Assembly (NCBI RefSeq): GCF_963678635.1
Contig: NC_087069.1
Span: forward strand, 7,140,633 to 7,204,632
From: Symsagittifera roscoffensis
Lineage: Eukaryota; Xenacoelomorpha; Acoela; Convolutidae
DNA length: 64,000 nt
Direction of reading: 5' to 3'
In this document: positions 10,657 to 22,720 of the stretch, piece after piece
Layout: each line of letters begins with the position of its first letter
Position numbering within the stretch: position 1 is the first letter of the stretch
Made by a program: the position numbers and the translations under genes
Notes under the pieces: model-generated
The model's input: only the letters and a program-made list of their open reading frames with translations
The model's database searches: none
What the model was told of the DNA's origin: nothing

Positions 10657-13600
10657 GATTTGAAGGTTAGTGTTTTTAATACAATAGGTGGAGTTTAGAA
10701 AAAATGGTGATGTGTATTCAGAATTGATAAACAGAAATCTGTGGTGAGGTTGTCGCGATAGTGTGTGTAAATGAAATTGATTTTGGATAAATCGATTATA
10801 AGTGTAGGTGTGCGTTTGTTTAGTTCTTAGGGTTATTTGAAGAAAGTTTGTAGTATTGGTGTGGTCTGGGTGGTTTATATATTCTCGGGTGCTTCCGGGT
10901 TTGGATGGAAACGGGTGATTTGGAAATTTGCGTTTACAGGTGCTATAAGCTCGGTTAGTACTAGTGGATGTTTCTGTTGAAGTGGAGGATTGAGCGAGTG
11001 ATGGAGTGGTATCTGAAATTGGTGTAGGGGTTGGTGGATTTGATGATGTGATCGTTGATGATAGTTGGTTAATCGTGAGAGTGTGAGGGCATATTAATTG
11101 CTGTTGTAATGTTATAAAATTATCTAATTCATAAGAAATTTGAAAATTATCTGGGGAATGGTTAATGGATCGTTCGTGATAAAAAGGGGAGTAGGTTGGG
11201 GTTACTTGAGAAGGAGTGTAGGGAGATGTACCTTGGTTTTGCGGTTGAATAGGTTGAAAAGGGGTTTTGAGAGGGTTGAGGAGGTGGTTTGGGTGTGGGC
11301 AGGAGGGGATGGTTCGGAGTCTGCAAATTCATCGGAAGTTTTTAAATGAGAATTATTGAATTGTGATTTTGTTTGAAAAACTGTGATATCTGAGTTAGTA
11401 TCAGAATTCATGCCTGATGATGTATTAGTTCGTGGTGAATCAGGTGGCGGGAAAGCAAAAAGTTGGATAATATGGATGGGATTTTGGAGGTTAGCAGGGT
11501 GGGAGTTTGATCGGTGGAGTGATCCAATTTGTCTGCTCATCGAGGGCTGAAAAAATGATTATTTTGAGACTGAAAAGTGGTGGTATGGGGCTGTACAATA
11601 ATTTGTTTAGATGTATTGTCATTTTGTAGGGGGGTTGTGTCACAATATGTTGAATGGGGCTTTGTACGTGACTTGGTCTTAAATTTGGGGGTGTGTGATT
11701 GCTAAGTTCCTAAAATTTCGTGAGACTAATGATAGTGGATGGTTATAATGGAGGTTTGGTAAGTGTGGTGCTGTGTGTAATGCGTTTGTATTATTATTTG
11801 ATTCGTCGTATGTGTTCGGGTTTGTTGATAGTTTGGTATTGTATTCTTTGATTTGTGCGTCTAAGAGGATTTTATTTTTTGATGATGAAAATATTCCAAA
11901 CAATCCTACAAATAATGTGTGCTACGCTTGCTTGTCGGTTTACTTGTGTATGTATTGCACATGTGTTATAGATTCTTTTCAATAGTGAGAAAAGAAATCC
12001 AATAAAGTTAAACATAGCGTATAAGATAGTCTAAAATGGGTACTTCTATAGGTTGTATATTTCATGCGGGACTATTAGGGGACGGGCTTCTTCGTCGTTG
12101 AAAGTCTTGGCGAGGGGACAAAATATATACATCTGGGTGATCGGTTCGTAATTTTGGAGCATGCTTTGAATGTAAGTATTTTTAATACAATAGGTGAAGT
12201 TTAGAAAAAATGGTGATGTGTAATCAGAATTGATAAACTGAAATATGTGGTGAGGTTGTCGCGATAGTATGTGTAAATGAAATTGATTTTGGATAAATAG
12301 ACTATAAGTGTAGGTGTGCGTTTGTTTAGTTCTTGGGGTTATTTGACGAAAGTTTGTAGTATTGGTGTGGTCTGGGTGGTTTATATATTCTCGGGTGGTT
12401 CCGGGTTTGGATGGAAACGGGTGATTTGGAAATTTGCGTTTAAAGGTTCTATAAGCTCGGTTAGTACTAGTGGATGTTTCTGTTGAAGTGGAGGATTGAG
12501 CGAGTGATGGAGTGGTATCTGAAATTGGTGCAGGGGTTGGTGGATTTGATGATGTGATCGTAGATGATAGTTGGTTAATCGTGAGAGTGTGGGGGGATAT
12601 TAAAGGCTGTTGTAATGTTATAAAATTATCTAATTCATAAGAAATTTGAAAATTATCTGGGGAATGGTTAATGGATCGTTCGTGATAAAAAGGGGAGTAG
12701 GTTGGGGTTACTTGAGAAGGAGTGTAGGGAGATGTACCTTGGTTTTGCGGTTGAATAGGTTGAAAAGGGGTTTTGAGAGGGTTGAGGAGGTGGTTTGGGT
12801 GTGGGCAGGAGGGGATGGTTCGGAGTCTGCAAATTCATCGGAAGTTTTTAAATGAGAATTATTGAATTGTGATTTTGTTTGAAAAACTGTGATATCTGAG
12901 TTAGTATCAGAATTCATGCCTGATGATGTATTAGTTCGTGGTGAATCAGGTGGCGGGAAAGCAAAAAGTTGGATAATATGGATGGGATTTTGGAGGTTAG
13001 CAGGGTGGGAGTTTGATCGGTGGAGTGATCCAATTTGTCTGCTCATCGAGGGCTGAAAAAATGATTATTTTGAGACTGAAAAGTGGTGGTATGGGGCTGT
13101 ACAATAATTTGTTCATATGTATTGTCATTTTGTAGGGGGGCTTGTGTCACAATATGTTGAATGGGGCTTTGTACGTGACTTGGTCTTAAATTTGGGGATG
13201 TGTGATTGCTAAGTTCCTAAAATTTCGTGAGACTAATGATAGTGGATGGTTATAATGGAGGTTTGGTAAGTGTGGTGCTGTGTGTAATGCGTTTGTATTA
13301 TAATTTGATTCGTCGTATGTGTTCGGGTTTGTTGATAGTTTTGTATTGTATTCTTTGATTTGTGCGTCTAAGAGGATTTTATTTTTTGACGATGAAAAAA
13401 TTCCAAAAAATCCTGCAAATAATATGTGTGCTACGCTTGCTTGTCGGTTTACTTGTGTATGTATTGCACATGTGTTATAGATTCCTTTCAATAGTGAGAA
13501 AAGAAATCCAATAAAGTTAAACATTGCGTATAAGATAGTCTAAAATGGGTACTTCTATAGGTTGTATATATTCATGCGGGACTATTAGGAGACGGGCTTC

Positions 13601-16559
13601 TTCGTTGATGAAAGTCTTGGTGAGGGGACAAAATATATACATCTGGGTGATCGGGTCGTAATTTCGGAGCATGCTTTGAAGGTTAGTATTTTTAATACAA
13701 TAGGTGAAGTTTAGAAAAAATGGTGATGTGTAATCAGAATTGATAAACTGAAATATGTGGTGAGGTTGTCGCGATAGTATGTGTAAATGAAATTGATTTT
13801 GGATAAATAGACTATAAGTGTAGGTGTGCGTTTGTTTAGTTCTTAGGGTTATTTGACGAAAGTTTGTAGTATTGGTGTGGTCTGGGTGGTTTATATATTC
13901 TCGGGTGGTTCCGGGTTTGGATGGAAACGGGTGATTTGGAAATTTGCGTTTAAAGGTTCTATAAGCTCGGTTAGTACTAGTGGATAATTCTGTTGAAGTG
14001 GAGGATTGAGCGAGTGATGGAGTGGTATCTGAAATTGGTGCAGGGGTTGGTGGATTTGATGATGTGATCGTTGATGATAGTTGGTTAATCGTGAGAGTGT
14101 GGGGGGATATTAAAGGCTGTTGTAATGTTATAAAATTATCTAATTCATAAGAAATTTGAAAATTATCTGGGGAATGGTTAATGGATCGTTCGTGATAAAA
14201 AGGGGAGTAGGTTGGGGTTACTTGAGAAGGAGTGTAGGGAGATGTACCTTGGTTTTGCGGTTGAATAGGCTGAAAGAGGGTTTTGAGAGGGTTGAGGAGG
14301 TGGTTTGGGTGTGGGTAGGAGGGGATGGTTCGGAGTCTGCAAATTCATCGGAAGTTTTTAAATGAGAATTATTGAATTGTGATTTTGTTTGAAAAACTGT
14401 GATATCTGAGTTAGTATCAGAATTCATGCCTGATGATGTATTAGTTCGTGGTGAATCAGGTGGCGGGAAAGCAAAAAGTTGGATAATATGGATGGGATTT
14501 TGGAGGTTAGCAGGGTGGGAGTTTGATCGGTGGAGTGATCCAATTTGTCTGCTCATCGAGGGCTGAAAAATGATTATTTTGAGACTGAAAAGTGGTGGTA
14601 TGGGGCTGTACAATAATTTGTTCATATGTATTGTCATTTTGTAGGGGGGGGTTGTGTCACAATATGTTGAATGGGGCTTTGTACGTGACTTGGTCTTAAA
14701 TTTGGGGGTGTGTGATTGCTAAGTTCCTAAAATTTCGTGAGACTAATGATAGTTGATGGTTATAATGGAGGTTTGGTAAGTGTGGTGCTGTGTGTAATGC
14801 GTTTGTATTATTATTTGATTCGTCGTATGTGTTCGGGTTTATTGATAGTTTTGTATTGTATTCTTTGATTTGTGCGTCTAAGAGGATTTTATTTTTTGAC
14901 GATGAAAAAATTCCAAAAAATCCTGCAAATAATATGTGTGCTACGCTTGCTTGTCGGTTTACTTGTGTATGTATTGCACATGTGTTATAGATTCCTTTCA
15001 ATAGTGAGAAAAGAAATCCAATAAAGTTAAGCATTGCGTATAAGATAGTCTAAAATGGGTACTTCTATAGGTTGTATATATTCATGCGGGACTATTAGGA
15101 GACGGGCTTCTTCGTCGATGAAAGTCTTGGTGAGGGGACAAAATATATACATCTGGATGATCGGGTCGTAATTTCGGAGCATGCTTTGAAGGTTAGTATT
15201 TTTAATACAATAGGTGAAGTTTAGAAAAAATGGTGATGTGTATTCAGAATTGATAAACTGAAATCCGTGGTGAGGTTGTCGCGATAGTGTGTGTAAATGA
15301 AATTGATTTTGGATAAATCGATTATAAGTGTAGGTGTGCGTTTGTTTAGTTCTTAGGGTTATTTGAAGAAAGTTTGTAGTATTGGTGTGGTCTGGGTGGT
15401 TTATGTATTCTCGGGTGGTTCCGGGTTTGGATGGAAACGGGTGATTTGGAAATTTGCGTTTAAAGGTTCTATAAGCTCGGTTAGTACTAGTGGATGTTTC
15501 TGTTGAAGTGGAGGATTGAGCGAGTGATGGAGTGGTATCTGAAATTGGTGTAGGGGTTGGTGGATTTGATGATGTGATCGTTGATGATAGTTGGTTAATC
15601 GTGAGAGTGTGGGGGGTATTAATTGCTGTTGTAATGTTATGAAATTATCTAATTCATAAGAAATTTGAAAATTATCTGGGGAATGGTTAATGGATTGTTC
15701 GTGATAAAAAGGGGAGTAGGTTGGGGTTACTTGAGAAGGAGTGTAGGGAGATGTACCTTGGTTTTGCGGTTGAATAGGTTGAAAAGAGGATTTTGAGAGA
15801 GTTGAGGAGGGGGTTTGGGTGTGGGTAGAAGGGGATGGTTCGGAGTCTGCAAATTCATCGGAAGTTTCTAAATCAGAATTATTGAATTGTGATTTTGTTT
15901 GAAAAACTGTGATATCTGAGTTAGTATCAGAATTCATGCCTGATGATGTATTAGTTCGCGGTGAATCAGGTGGCGGGAAAGCAAAAAGTGGGATAATATG
16001 GATGGGATTTTGGAGGTTGGCAGGGTGAGAGTTTGATCGGTGGAGTGATCCAATTTGTCTGCTCATCGAGGGCTGAAAAAATGATTATTTTGAGACTGAA
16101 AAGTGGCGGTATGGGGCTGTTCATTAATTTGTTCATATTTATTGTCATTTTGGGGGTGTTGTGTCACAATATGTTGAATGGGGCTTTGTACATGACTTGG
16201 TCTTAAATTGGGGGGGGGGGGTCTGATTGCTAAGTTCCTAAAATTTCGTGAGACTAATGATAGTGGGTGGTTATAATGGAGGTTTGGTAAGTGTGGTGCT
16301 GTGTGTAATGCATTTGTATTATTATTTGATTCGTCGTATGGGTTCGGGTTTGTTGATAGTTTTGTATTGTATTCTTTGATTTGTGCGTCTAAGAGGATTT
16401 TATTTTTTGATGATGAAAATATTCCAAAAAACCCTGCAAATAATATGTGTGCTACGCTTGCTTGTCGGTTTACTTATGTATGTATTGCACATGTGTTATA
16501 GATTCCTTTCAATAGTGAGAAAAGAAATCCAATAAAACTAAACATAGCGTATAAGATAG
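10523..16559 (-). repeat. Four-copy 1.5-kb tandem array inside element A
   Basis: Units at 10523-12029, 12030-13538, 13539-15048 and 15049-16559 (1507-1511 bp) are almost identical. Each runs from TCTAAAATGGGTACTTCTAT in the ORF-X C-terminal region through the ORF-X N-terminal part into the env membrane-anchor region, ending …ATAAGATAGT. Three internal junctions read ATAAGATAG|TCTAAAATGG. The outer boundaries are the normal element sequence GAAT|TCTAAAATGG and ATAAGATAGT|CAATC. All units carry the same internal ORF-X deletion, so amplification followed it. Repeated ORFs (12708-13046, 14218-14637, 15401-16066) are fragments of ORF-X. Confidence 0.95.
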
Positions 16560-18665
16560 TCAATCTTTCTAAGATGTAATATGGCCATCCTAGAACGGCA
16601 AAGATTTCTTTTTTTAAGGTTAAAAAGCTAAAAATGTTTATTGATGAGATATCTTGTGGTCTATATTTTTCACCATTTAGGTAAATAAAATCTTTTATGT
16701 TTTCAAAATATCCATTGTAATCTTGTGCGTATATATCTGAAAGTCCTGCTGTTTCTGCAATTTTTTGTATGTTTTGATCTATTGATTGTCGTTGTATTGT
16801 GTCCATTTTCGTAAATAGTTCCTGAAATTGTTGAGTAAGAATGTGATGTTGTATGTCTGATTTTCAATAGATACCTATCGACTGTAAATCGATATTTGGA
16901 TTGCGGGCTAAAGCTCGAATGCTTTCAGGTGAAAACTTTTTTAATGGTGGCGTTAATTTTGGGTATGGTGTTAATAGATAGTATTTATTTTCGTCGTGGT
17001 TTAATTGTACAAAATTGTGGCTCTTTTCTGATCCACATGGTACTGCTACTCCCAAAAATATGTTCGTCTTGAGAGTACATCAACGAAATATACTTTATTT
17101 TTGTGCAATATGGGGATTCTTTTTTAACATCTTTTATCTTCAAAAACGTATAAAGGTGATAATTTTTTGGTACAACTGTAATACCCAAAAAAAATTCCTG
17201 CAAAAAAATATCAAGGAAGTTTGATCTATTTCCCGATAGTAAATACCCTGTGTAAGGTATTTTTAGAACTGCTAGTGCGAGTGATTGTAAAATCTGGCTC
17301 CTTTCTAGTTCACATAGTTGATGTAGTGTTTCTAATTCTGAGAGTGACATTTCTTGAAAAATTCTGCTTTTTGTGTAATCTAGTTTCATATCTAAATGTA
17401 TATCATAGTGAATTGCACCAAATTATGTGCATTTCAAAAGTGATAATTCTTGTAACCGTGTACTATCTGCGTCTTGTGGTTTTTATTTTCCACCTATTCG
17501 TCCTATGTTTTTCTGATGTTTTACTGAAACATAAGGGTTTCCGTCGGTAAGTGAATGAAATGTGGCCATAGGGTCTACAATTAGATTTCCTGTCCTCATG
17601 TCGAAACCATGTTCCTATTCGACAAGGATTTCTGAGTATTGAGTTTTTTAAATTGGTTTTTTTATATTTACATGCTAGTTCTGTTTCTGGGTATATTTGA
17701 AATCGTGTTAATTTTTTTTCTATATTGTGGAGGTTCCTAAATTTGTTGTTATTATTTTTGTTTTCATCGGGGTTGACTTCTTCAAATGGAATTGATTCAC
17801 TAAAAAATGTTTTTGGTGAAATTTAATCATTCTAGCGTGTATCCTTGCTACTTGAAAAACTGTGCAGGTTTCTTCAGGAAACCATACAATGGTTGCTTGC
17901 GTTCGTGTTTTAGGATCGCAATGTCTTTGGTCGTTTTTGCAAAGGAGTCTAATGCCTTGGTAATGAATTTTTTCGGCTTTTAAATCTCGTGTACTTTTTC
18001 GAGTTGTACTGTTTAAGTTGAACTTTTTCGAGTTGTATTTTCCAATCAAAAAACATTATTTCTTGGTATCCTTTGTTTTTTATGTCTGCTTTGCAATTTG
18101 AAGGATTGTTTATACCGATAAATGGTATCTAGTGTTTATCATGTAGGTCGTATGTCATTCTTCCGTGTGTTCCAAAAAAGGGAAAATTTGCGTCTAGTCT
18201 TATGTGACCTTGGTGTTTTTCAAGTTCTGCTTGATGTGCTAAGTCTGGGAAAAGTTGAAAACTTATAAGTTCTATTTGTTTCTACGTTTTGTGTTAAGTT
18301 TTTTCGTGTAAATTCATTCTTACAGTCTTGAGGGCTAAGATGTAGCAATCTTTCTATATTACTCTGATAGAAAGATTCGTCGTCTAGTCTGTTTTTATTT
18401 CCGTTTGAGACTTGTGAGCAATGTACTTTCTTTTCGGAAAATATTGCTGTAAATTTGTATCCTGTTAATGTTGTTGATCGGGCTTTTGAGTATAGTGTGG
18501 CTACTATATTTGTTGTTTCTATCACTTGTGGTTCGGATTCACAATGTGTGACTTGATTTATAGCATATTTGTGTAGCGTTTTTGTTCGTTTTCTGCACAA
18601 TCATAGTGTGTTACTAACAAATCTTGAGGTCATGTACGAGGAGATGGACTTGTATTCGGAAAAAA
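16060..18665 (-). pseudogene. Envelope glycoprotein remnant (element A)
   Basis: Fragments at 18220-18600, 17720-18049, 16985-17389, 16864-17055 and 16474-16806 align in order with env of B. They contain the segment LAVLKIPYTGYLLSGNRS, the phrase SPESIRALAR, and the hydrophobic anchor around 16500-16600. Several frameshifts and stops separate them, including a TAG at a tryptophan position. A is open where B has its 1-base loss and broken elsewhere. The env tail continues into the array, and its stop overlaps the ORF-X ATG as ATGA in each unit. Confidence 0.8.
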
Positions 18666-19830
18666 TTAGAAAAAGTAGGTGTTGAAATGTGAATATTTTT
18701 AAAATATACATGTGTATGATATTCCTGAGTACGGGTTATAAAAAGTGATATATCCAATTTTGTTTTTGGTATATCTATCGTATTTATATATAACTTCAGT
18801 TGTTGTAAATGGGGATGTAGTGATTGAGCTGTTATTTTTGGTGGACTTAGGGGAAAAGGGTGTTGAACAATATTTTTAAGTCTGACTGTGATTTCAAATT
18901 TTAATTGGAGACTATTTTGTTGTAGTATTTGAATGTTGTGTTCTTGAATATCTTTGTAAATATCTTGTCTGTACTGTAATCTATTTAGTGCCCTATTGTG
19001 GAGTCGGCTACTTTGTTGATGTTGTCCAAATAGTGGGAGAGGTGCTACGAAAGTTTTCCAATCCAATCGTAGGGGGGTATTTGTTGATCATTGTTCTTGG
19101 TATCTGGCGTCAAGATTGGTGGGGAAATTTAGGGGGGAAAGTGTTGGTGAAATTTGTTGACTTAAAGATGGTGTTGATTGAAGTGATAGCGTTTCTGGTA
19201 GGGATGATAATGTTGTATCAGAAGAAATATCTATTGGTTCGCTTACTATTTTTGGTTTACCTTGAGTATATGAGTGTGTGGAGCAATATGGTGGTCATTC
19301 GGTGGTGTCTGGGGGGTTAAAAGGATTTTCTCGAATTTGTTCTGATGTTGGAGTTGAATCTAAATAATCTGATGGGATATTTGAGATGCTTTGTTGTGAA
19401 GAAAATGTGGGAGTTTCTGGTAGTGTGCTACTTGAAAGTTCTGAGGTAGTTGGTGTTGGTGATTGGGGAACTCTTGGGGTTTGAAAATTTATATTTCTTC
19501 TTGGGTGTATGATTTGTCTATTTATTTCAAGTGTGTTTTGATTTTGGCTTATATGTCTTACTCGATTAAGATCTTGTTGCAAGGTGGGATATAAAATATA
19601 TGTTGGTTCGCCTAAAGATGCTTGGCGATTAACTGGTTCTAAGGGTTCAGATAATCGTGCGTGTCGTTCTTCAAAAGTGTATGGATTGTCTTGAAACGAA
19701 ATTCGTGTTGGTGGTAGTAGATTATTGGGATTATTAGTAGTTGTAGGTGTTATTGGACTTTCTTTGGTTGTTGTTGCTGGGAACTGGTTTTGTGGTGATT
19801 GATTAGCAATTTTGAAAAGTTATTTGAGGG
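18614..19830 (-). pseudogene. ATG-less ORF homologue, copy 1 (element A)
   Basis: Fragments at 19295-19582 and 18614-19066 align with the Pro/Ser/Thr-rich first part and the more ordered C-terminal part (QYRQDI…LQLKFEITVRL) of the 376-codon ORF in B. The frame is broken between them. As in B, no ATG begins the frame. Confidence 0.7.
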
Positions 19831-19849
19831 TTAAATTTTTATTGGAAAA

Positions 19850-20036
19850 ATTTATGTTTATTATAATGTTTTTCAATAAAAAGTATTATAAGAATAGTTG
19901 CTAAGACAAATGTGACTATTGCCTTTTTTATACATTTGCACAATGTCATGATAAGGGTTATCAAAAATGTGATAAAAATTATGAATAAAAGAAAAATATC
20001 TTTTCGACTAAAAATGGCTCGTATCGTTTAAATAGA
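19850..20036 (-). pseudogene. Small membrane ORF, copy 1 (element A)
   Basis: The sequence is nearly the same as 21444-21632, but the start codon region reads ACGATACGAG on the - strand where the intact copy has ATGATACGAG. The start is lost. Confidence 0.7.
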
Positions 20037-20269
20037 TTTTATGTTTTCGTACCTGTAGATGTGGTCAAGGGTTTGGGAAAGTCGGAGAATTATTTCAAAT
20101 AGGGATTAGAAAATTAAAAAAGATTGCAAAAAATTATAGAACAGATTACTATTGATTCAAAAGTTATTTGGTGAAATTGCTAATCAACTTTCCATTGATT
20201 GAACTTACTAGATTGAAAGCATATTTATTTAGTGTTTTTTGTTCGTTTTCTTCACAATCGTCTTGTTAC

Positions 20270-21440
20270 TAAAAAATTTTGAGGTCCTGTCCGAGGAAAG
20301 GATTTTAGTTTGGTTCGGAAAAAAATGAGAAAAAGGATGCGTTGAAATGTGAATATCTTTAGAATATACATGTGTAAGATAATCCTGATTATGGGTTATA
20401 AATAATTAAATATCAGATTGAGCTGTTATATTTGGAGGAGCTAATGGAAATGGGTGTTGAACAATGTTATTTAGTCCTACTGTAAATTCGAATTTTAGTG
20501 TGAGAATGCTTTGTTTTAGTATTTGGATGTTATGTTTTTGTATATCTTTAAGGATATCTTGTCTATAAGGTAATCATTTAAGTGCCCAGTTGTGTTTTCG
20601 GCTACTTTCTTGACGTTGACCAAACAATGGTGGGGGTGCTACGAATGTATTCCAATCTAATCGTAGTTGTATATTATTAGATGATTGTTCTTGATATCGT
20701 GAATCAAGATTTGTAGGAAAATTTAGGGGTAAAGAGTATTGGTGATATTTGACTTAAAGAAGGTGCTGATGGGAGGGAAAGTTTTTTTGATAAAATTCAT
20801 TGTGTTGTATCAGATGAATCGTCAATTGGGTTGTCTACTAAATTTAATTCACCTTGAGTATAGGTGTGCGTTACCCAATATGGAAGACGTTCTGTAGTTG
20901 CTGGGGGATAAAAAAGGGTTTTCTCTAATTTGTTTTGATGTTGGAGTTGAATCTAAATAATCTGATGGGATATTTGAGATGCTTTGTTGTGAAGAAAATG
21001 TGGGAGTTTCTGGTAGTGTGCTACTTGAAAGTTCTGAGGTAGTTAGTGTTGGTGATTGGGGTATATTAAAATGAACTCTTGGGGTTTGAAAATTTATATT
21101 TCTTCTTGGGTGTATGATTTGTCTATTTATATCAAGTGTGTTTTGATTTTGGCTTATATGTCTTACCCGATTAAGATCTTGTTGCAAGGTGGGATATAAA
21201 TTATATGTTGGTTTGTCTGGAGATGCTTGGCGGTTAAGTGGTTGTAAGGTTTCAGATAATCGTGCGTGTCGTTCTTCAAAAATGTATGGATTGTCTTGAA
21301 AAGAAATTCGTGTTGGTGGTGGGGAATTATTGGGATTATTGGTAGTTGTTGGTGTTATTGGACTTTCTTGGGTTGTTGTTGCTGGGAACTGGTTTGGTGG
21401 TGATTGATTAGCAATTTTGAAAAGTTATTCGAGGGTGTGT
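20270..21440 (-). pseudogene. ATG-less ORF homologue, copy 2 (element A)
   Basis: The ORF fragment 20849-21187 matches the N-terminal portion. The remainder to about 20270 is frame-shifted. The frame is closed upstream by TAA at the same relative position as in B, again with no ATG. Confidence 0.65.
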
Positions 21441-21443
21441 TTT

Positions 21444-21632
21444 TTATTGGAAAAATTTATGTTTAATATAATATTCTTCAATAAAAAGTATTAAAAGAAT
21501 AGTTGCTAAGAAAAATGTGACAATTGCCTTTTTTATACAGTTGCACATTGTCATGATTAGGGTTATCAAAAATGTGATAAAAATTATGAATAAAAGAAAA
21601 ATATCTTTTCGACTGAAATTGACTCGTATCAT
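21444..21632 (-). CDS. Small double-membrane-span ORF, copy 2 (element A)
   Basis: 62 codons starting MIRVNFSRKDIFLLFIIF, with two hydrophobic stretches separated by a short CNCIKKA loop. Length and pattern match B 43199-43387 (MIRTIFSRTDIF…). An ORF this small surviving in a heavily mutated element, at the same length as in B, suggests it was once coding. The function is unknown; its size and two spans resemble viroporin-like proteins, which is speculation. Confidence 0.55.
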   Translation of the reverse strand: MIRVNFSRKDIFLLFIIFITFLITLIMTMCNCIKKAIVTFFLATILLILFIEEYYIKHKFFQ

Positions 21633-21639
21633 TTATATA

Positions 21640-22720
21640 AATTTTATGTTTTCGTACCTGTAGATGTGGTCAAGGACTTGGGAAAGTTGGAGATATATTT
21701 CAAATAGGGAGTAGAAAATAAAAAAAGATTGCAAAAAATTATAGAACAGTTTACTGGTGTTTCAAAAGTTTCAATGAAGAAGTATAGCAAAATTTAAACA
21801 GAGTCACAAGTTTTGTGGAGAGGTTTAGAAGTTTTTGTTTTATATGATCAACTGTTATGGAGAGAAGCATTCAAGAAATGATTTGTTTCGTCGAATATTT
21901 TTTCAAAGTTTTGAGGCGAAATTCAAGTGTGGTCGGATTATTTATTGATTTTTTGACAAGTGGGTTGAGTTTTGTTAAAAAATGTTGAGGATGTATTTTT
22001 ATGGTATTCGGGAGGTCTTCAGAGTTTTGTTTTTATTTGTTGGGTAAGTGGGGGTATCTTTGAAATATTTGTACTCTAGGCCGAATGATCATGCGTCTTT
22101 TTTACTTTAGGCTAATTTGCCATTTTTGGTTGGGGGGCTTTTGTGGTCTGAGTTGGGAAATTATTGTTGATTTTTGCATAATTCGATAGGGAAGGGTTGT
22201 AATATTGAAGTAGTGTTTATTTTAGTTGTCAAGTGATAGCAAGTTGCTTATTTTTGACCTGGAGGCTTGAAGTTTACAGTTATAGATATGCCTGGAGAAT
22301 AATATTTATCGGCTAAATAATTTTGTGTTAGAGATATAAAGGTGACAATTTGAACAATTTCTATTGGCTGAATTTGAACTACAATTGATCGACATGATTT
22401 TCAGCATGATTTTACAGACATGTGAAAGTTCAAAGTGATTAAAAAGAATGTTTACGGTAATCTTAATTAAAGTTGTTTCTGAAATTCAACTTTCTTTAAA
22501 ATTTTAGACTGTGGAATGAATGTTTTATAGTTTTTTCGTGGTTGACTTCTAAGACGTGATGATTCTCTATGTTCGGATTTTTCTTGGTGATTCTGTGGTA
22601 AGATTTTTTCAGTCAGTTTTTTTATTTTTTCTTTCTTTTTGAGTTATTTTTGGTTCTGGTGTGTTTGATTTTTGAAGGTCTACGTTTTGCTGTTTTATTG
22701 TATTCTTACTTTTTGTGGAA
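21640..22720 (-). other. pol-to-membrane-ORF intergenic block (element A)
   Basis: No ORF. It contains blocks conserved with B 43388-44212, such as GTGGTCGGATTATTTATT, TTTTTTGACAAGTGGG and TTATTTTTGACCTGGAGG. Confidence 0.6.

Larger units (their letters stand above)
18561..21770 (-). repeat. Older ~1.6-kb tandem duplication in element A
   Basis: Two diverged copies (about 18.56-20.2 and 20.22-21.77 kb) each hold the N-terminal edge of env, the ATG-less ORF and the small membrane ORF. For example, the block …QQDLNRVRHISQNQNTL is read both at 19295-19582 and 20849-21187. Element B has a single copy. The copies differ much more than the units of the 1.5-kb array, so this duplication is older. 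Exact ends are uncertain because about 50 bp around 20165-20218 match neither copy clearly. Confidence 0.8.

Noticed and set aside
11140..11349. Identical 69-codon + strand ORFs repeated at 11140, 12646 and 14156
   Set aside because: They are antisense to ORF-X within the tandem array; the identity reflects unit duplication, not a conserved gene.
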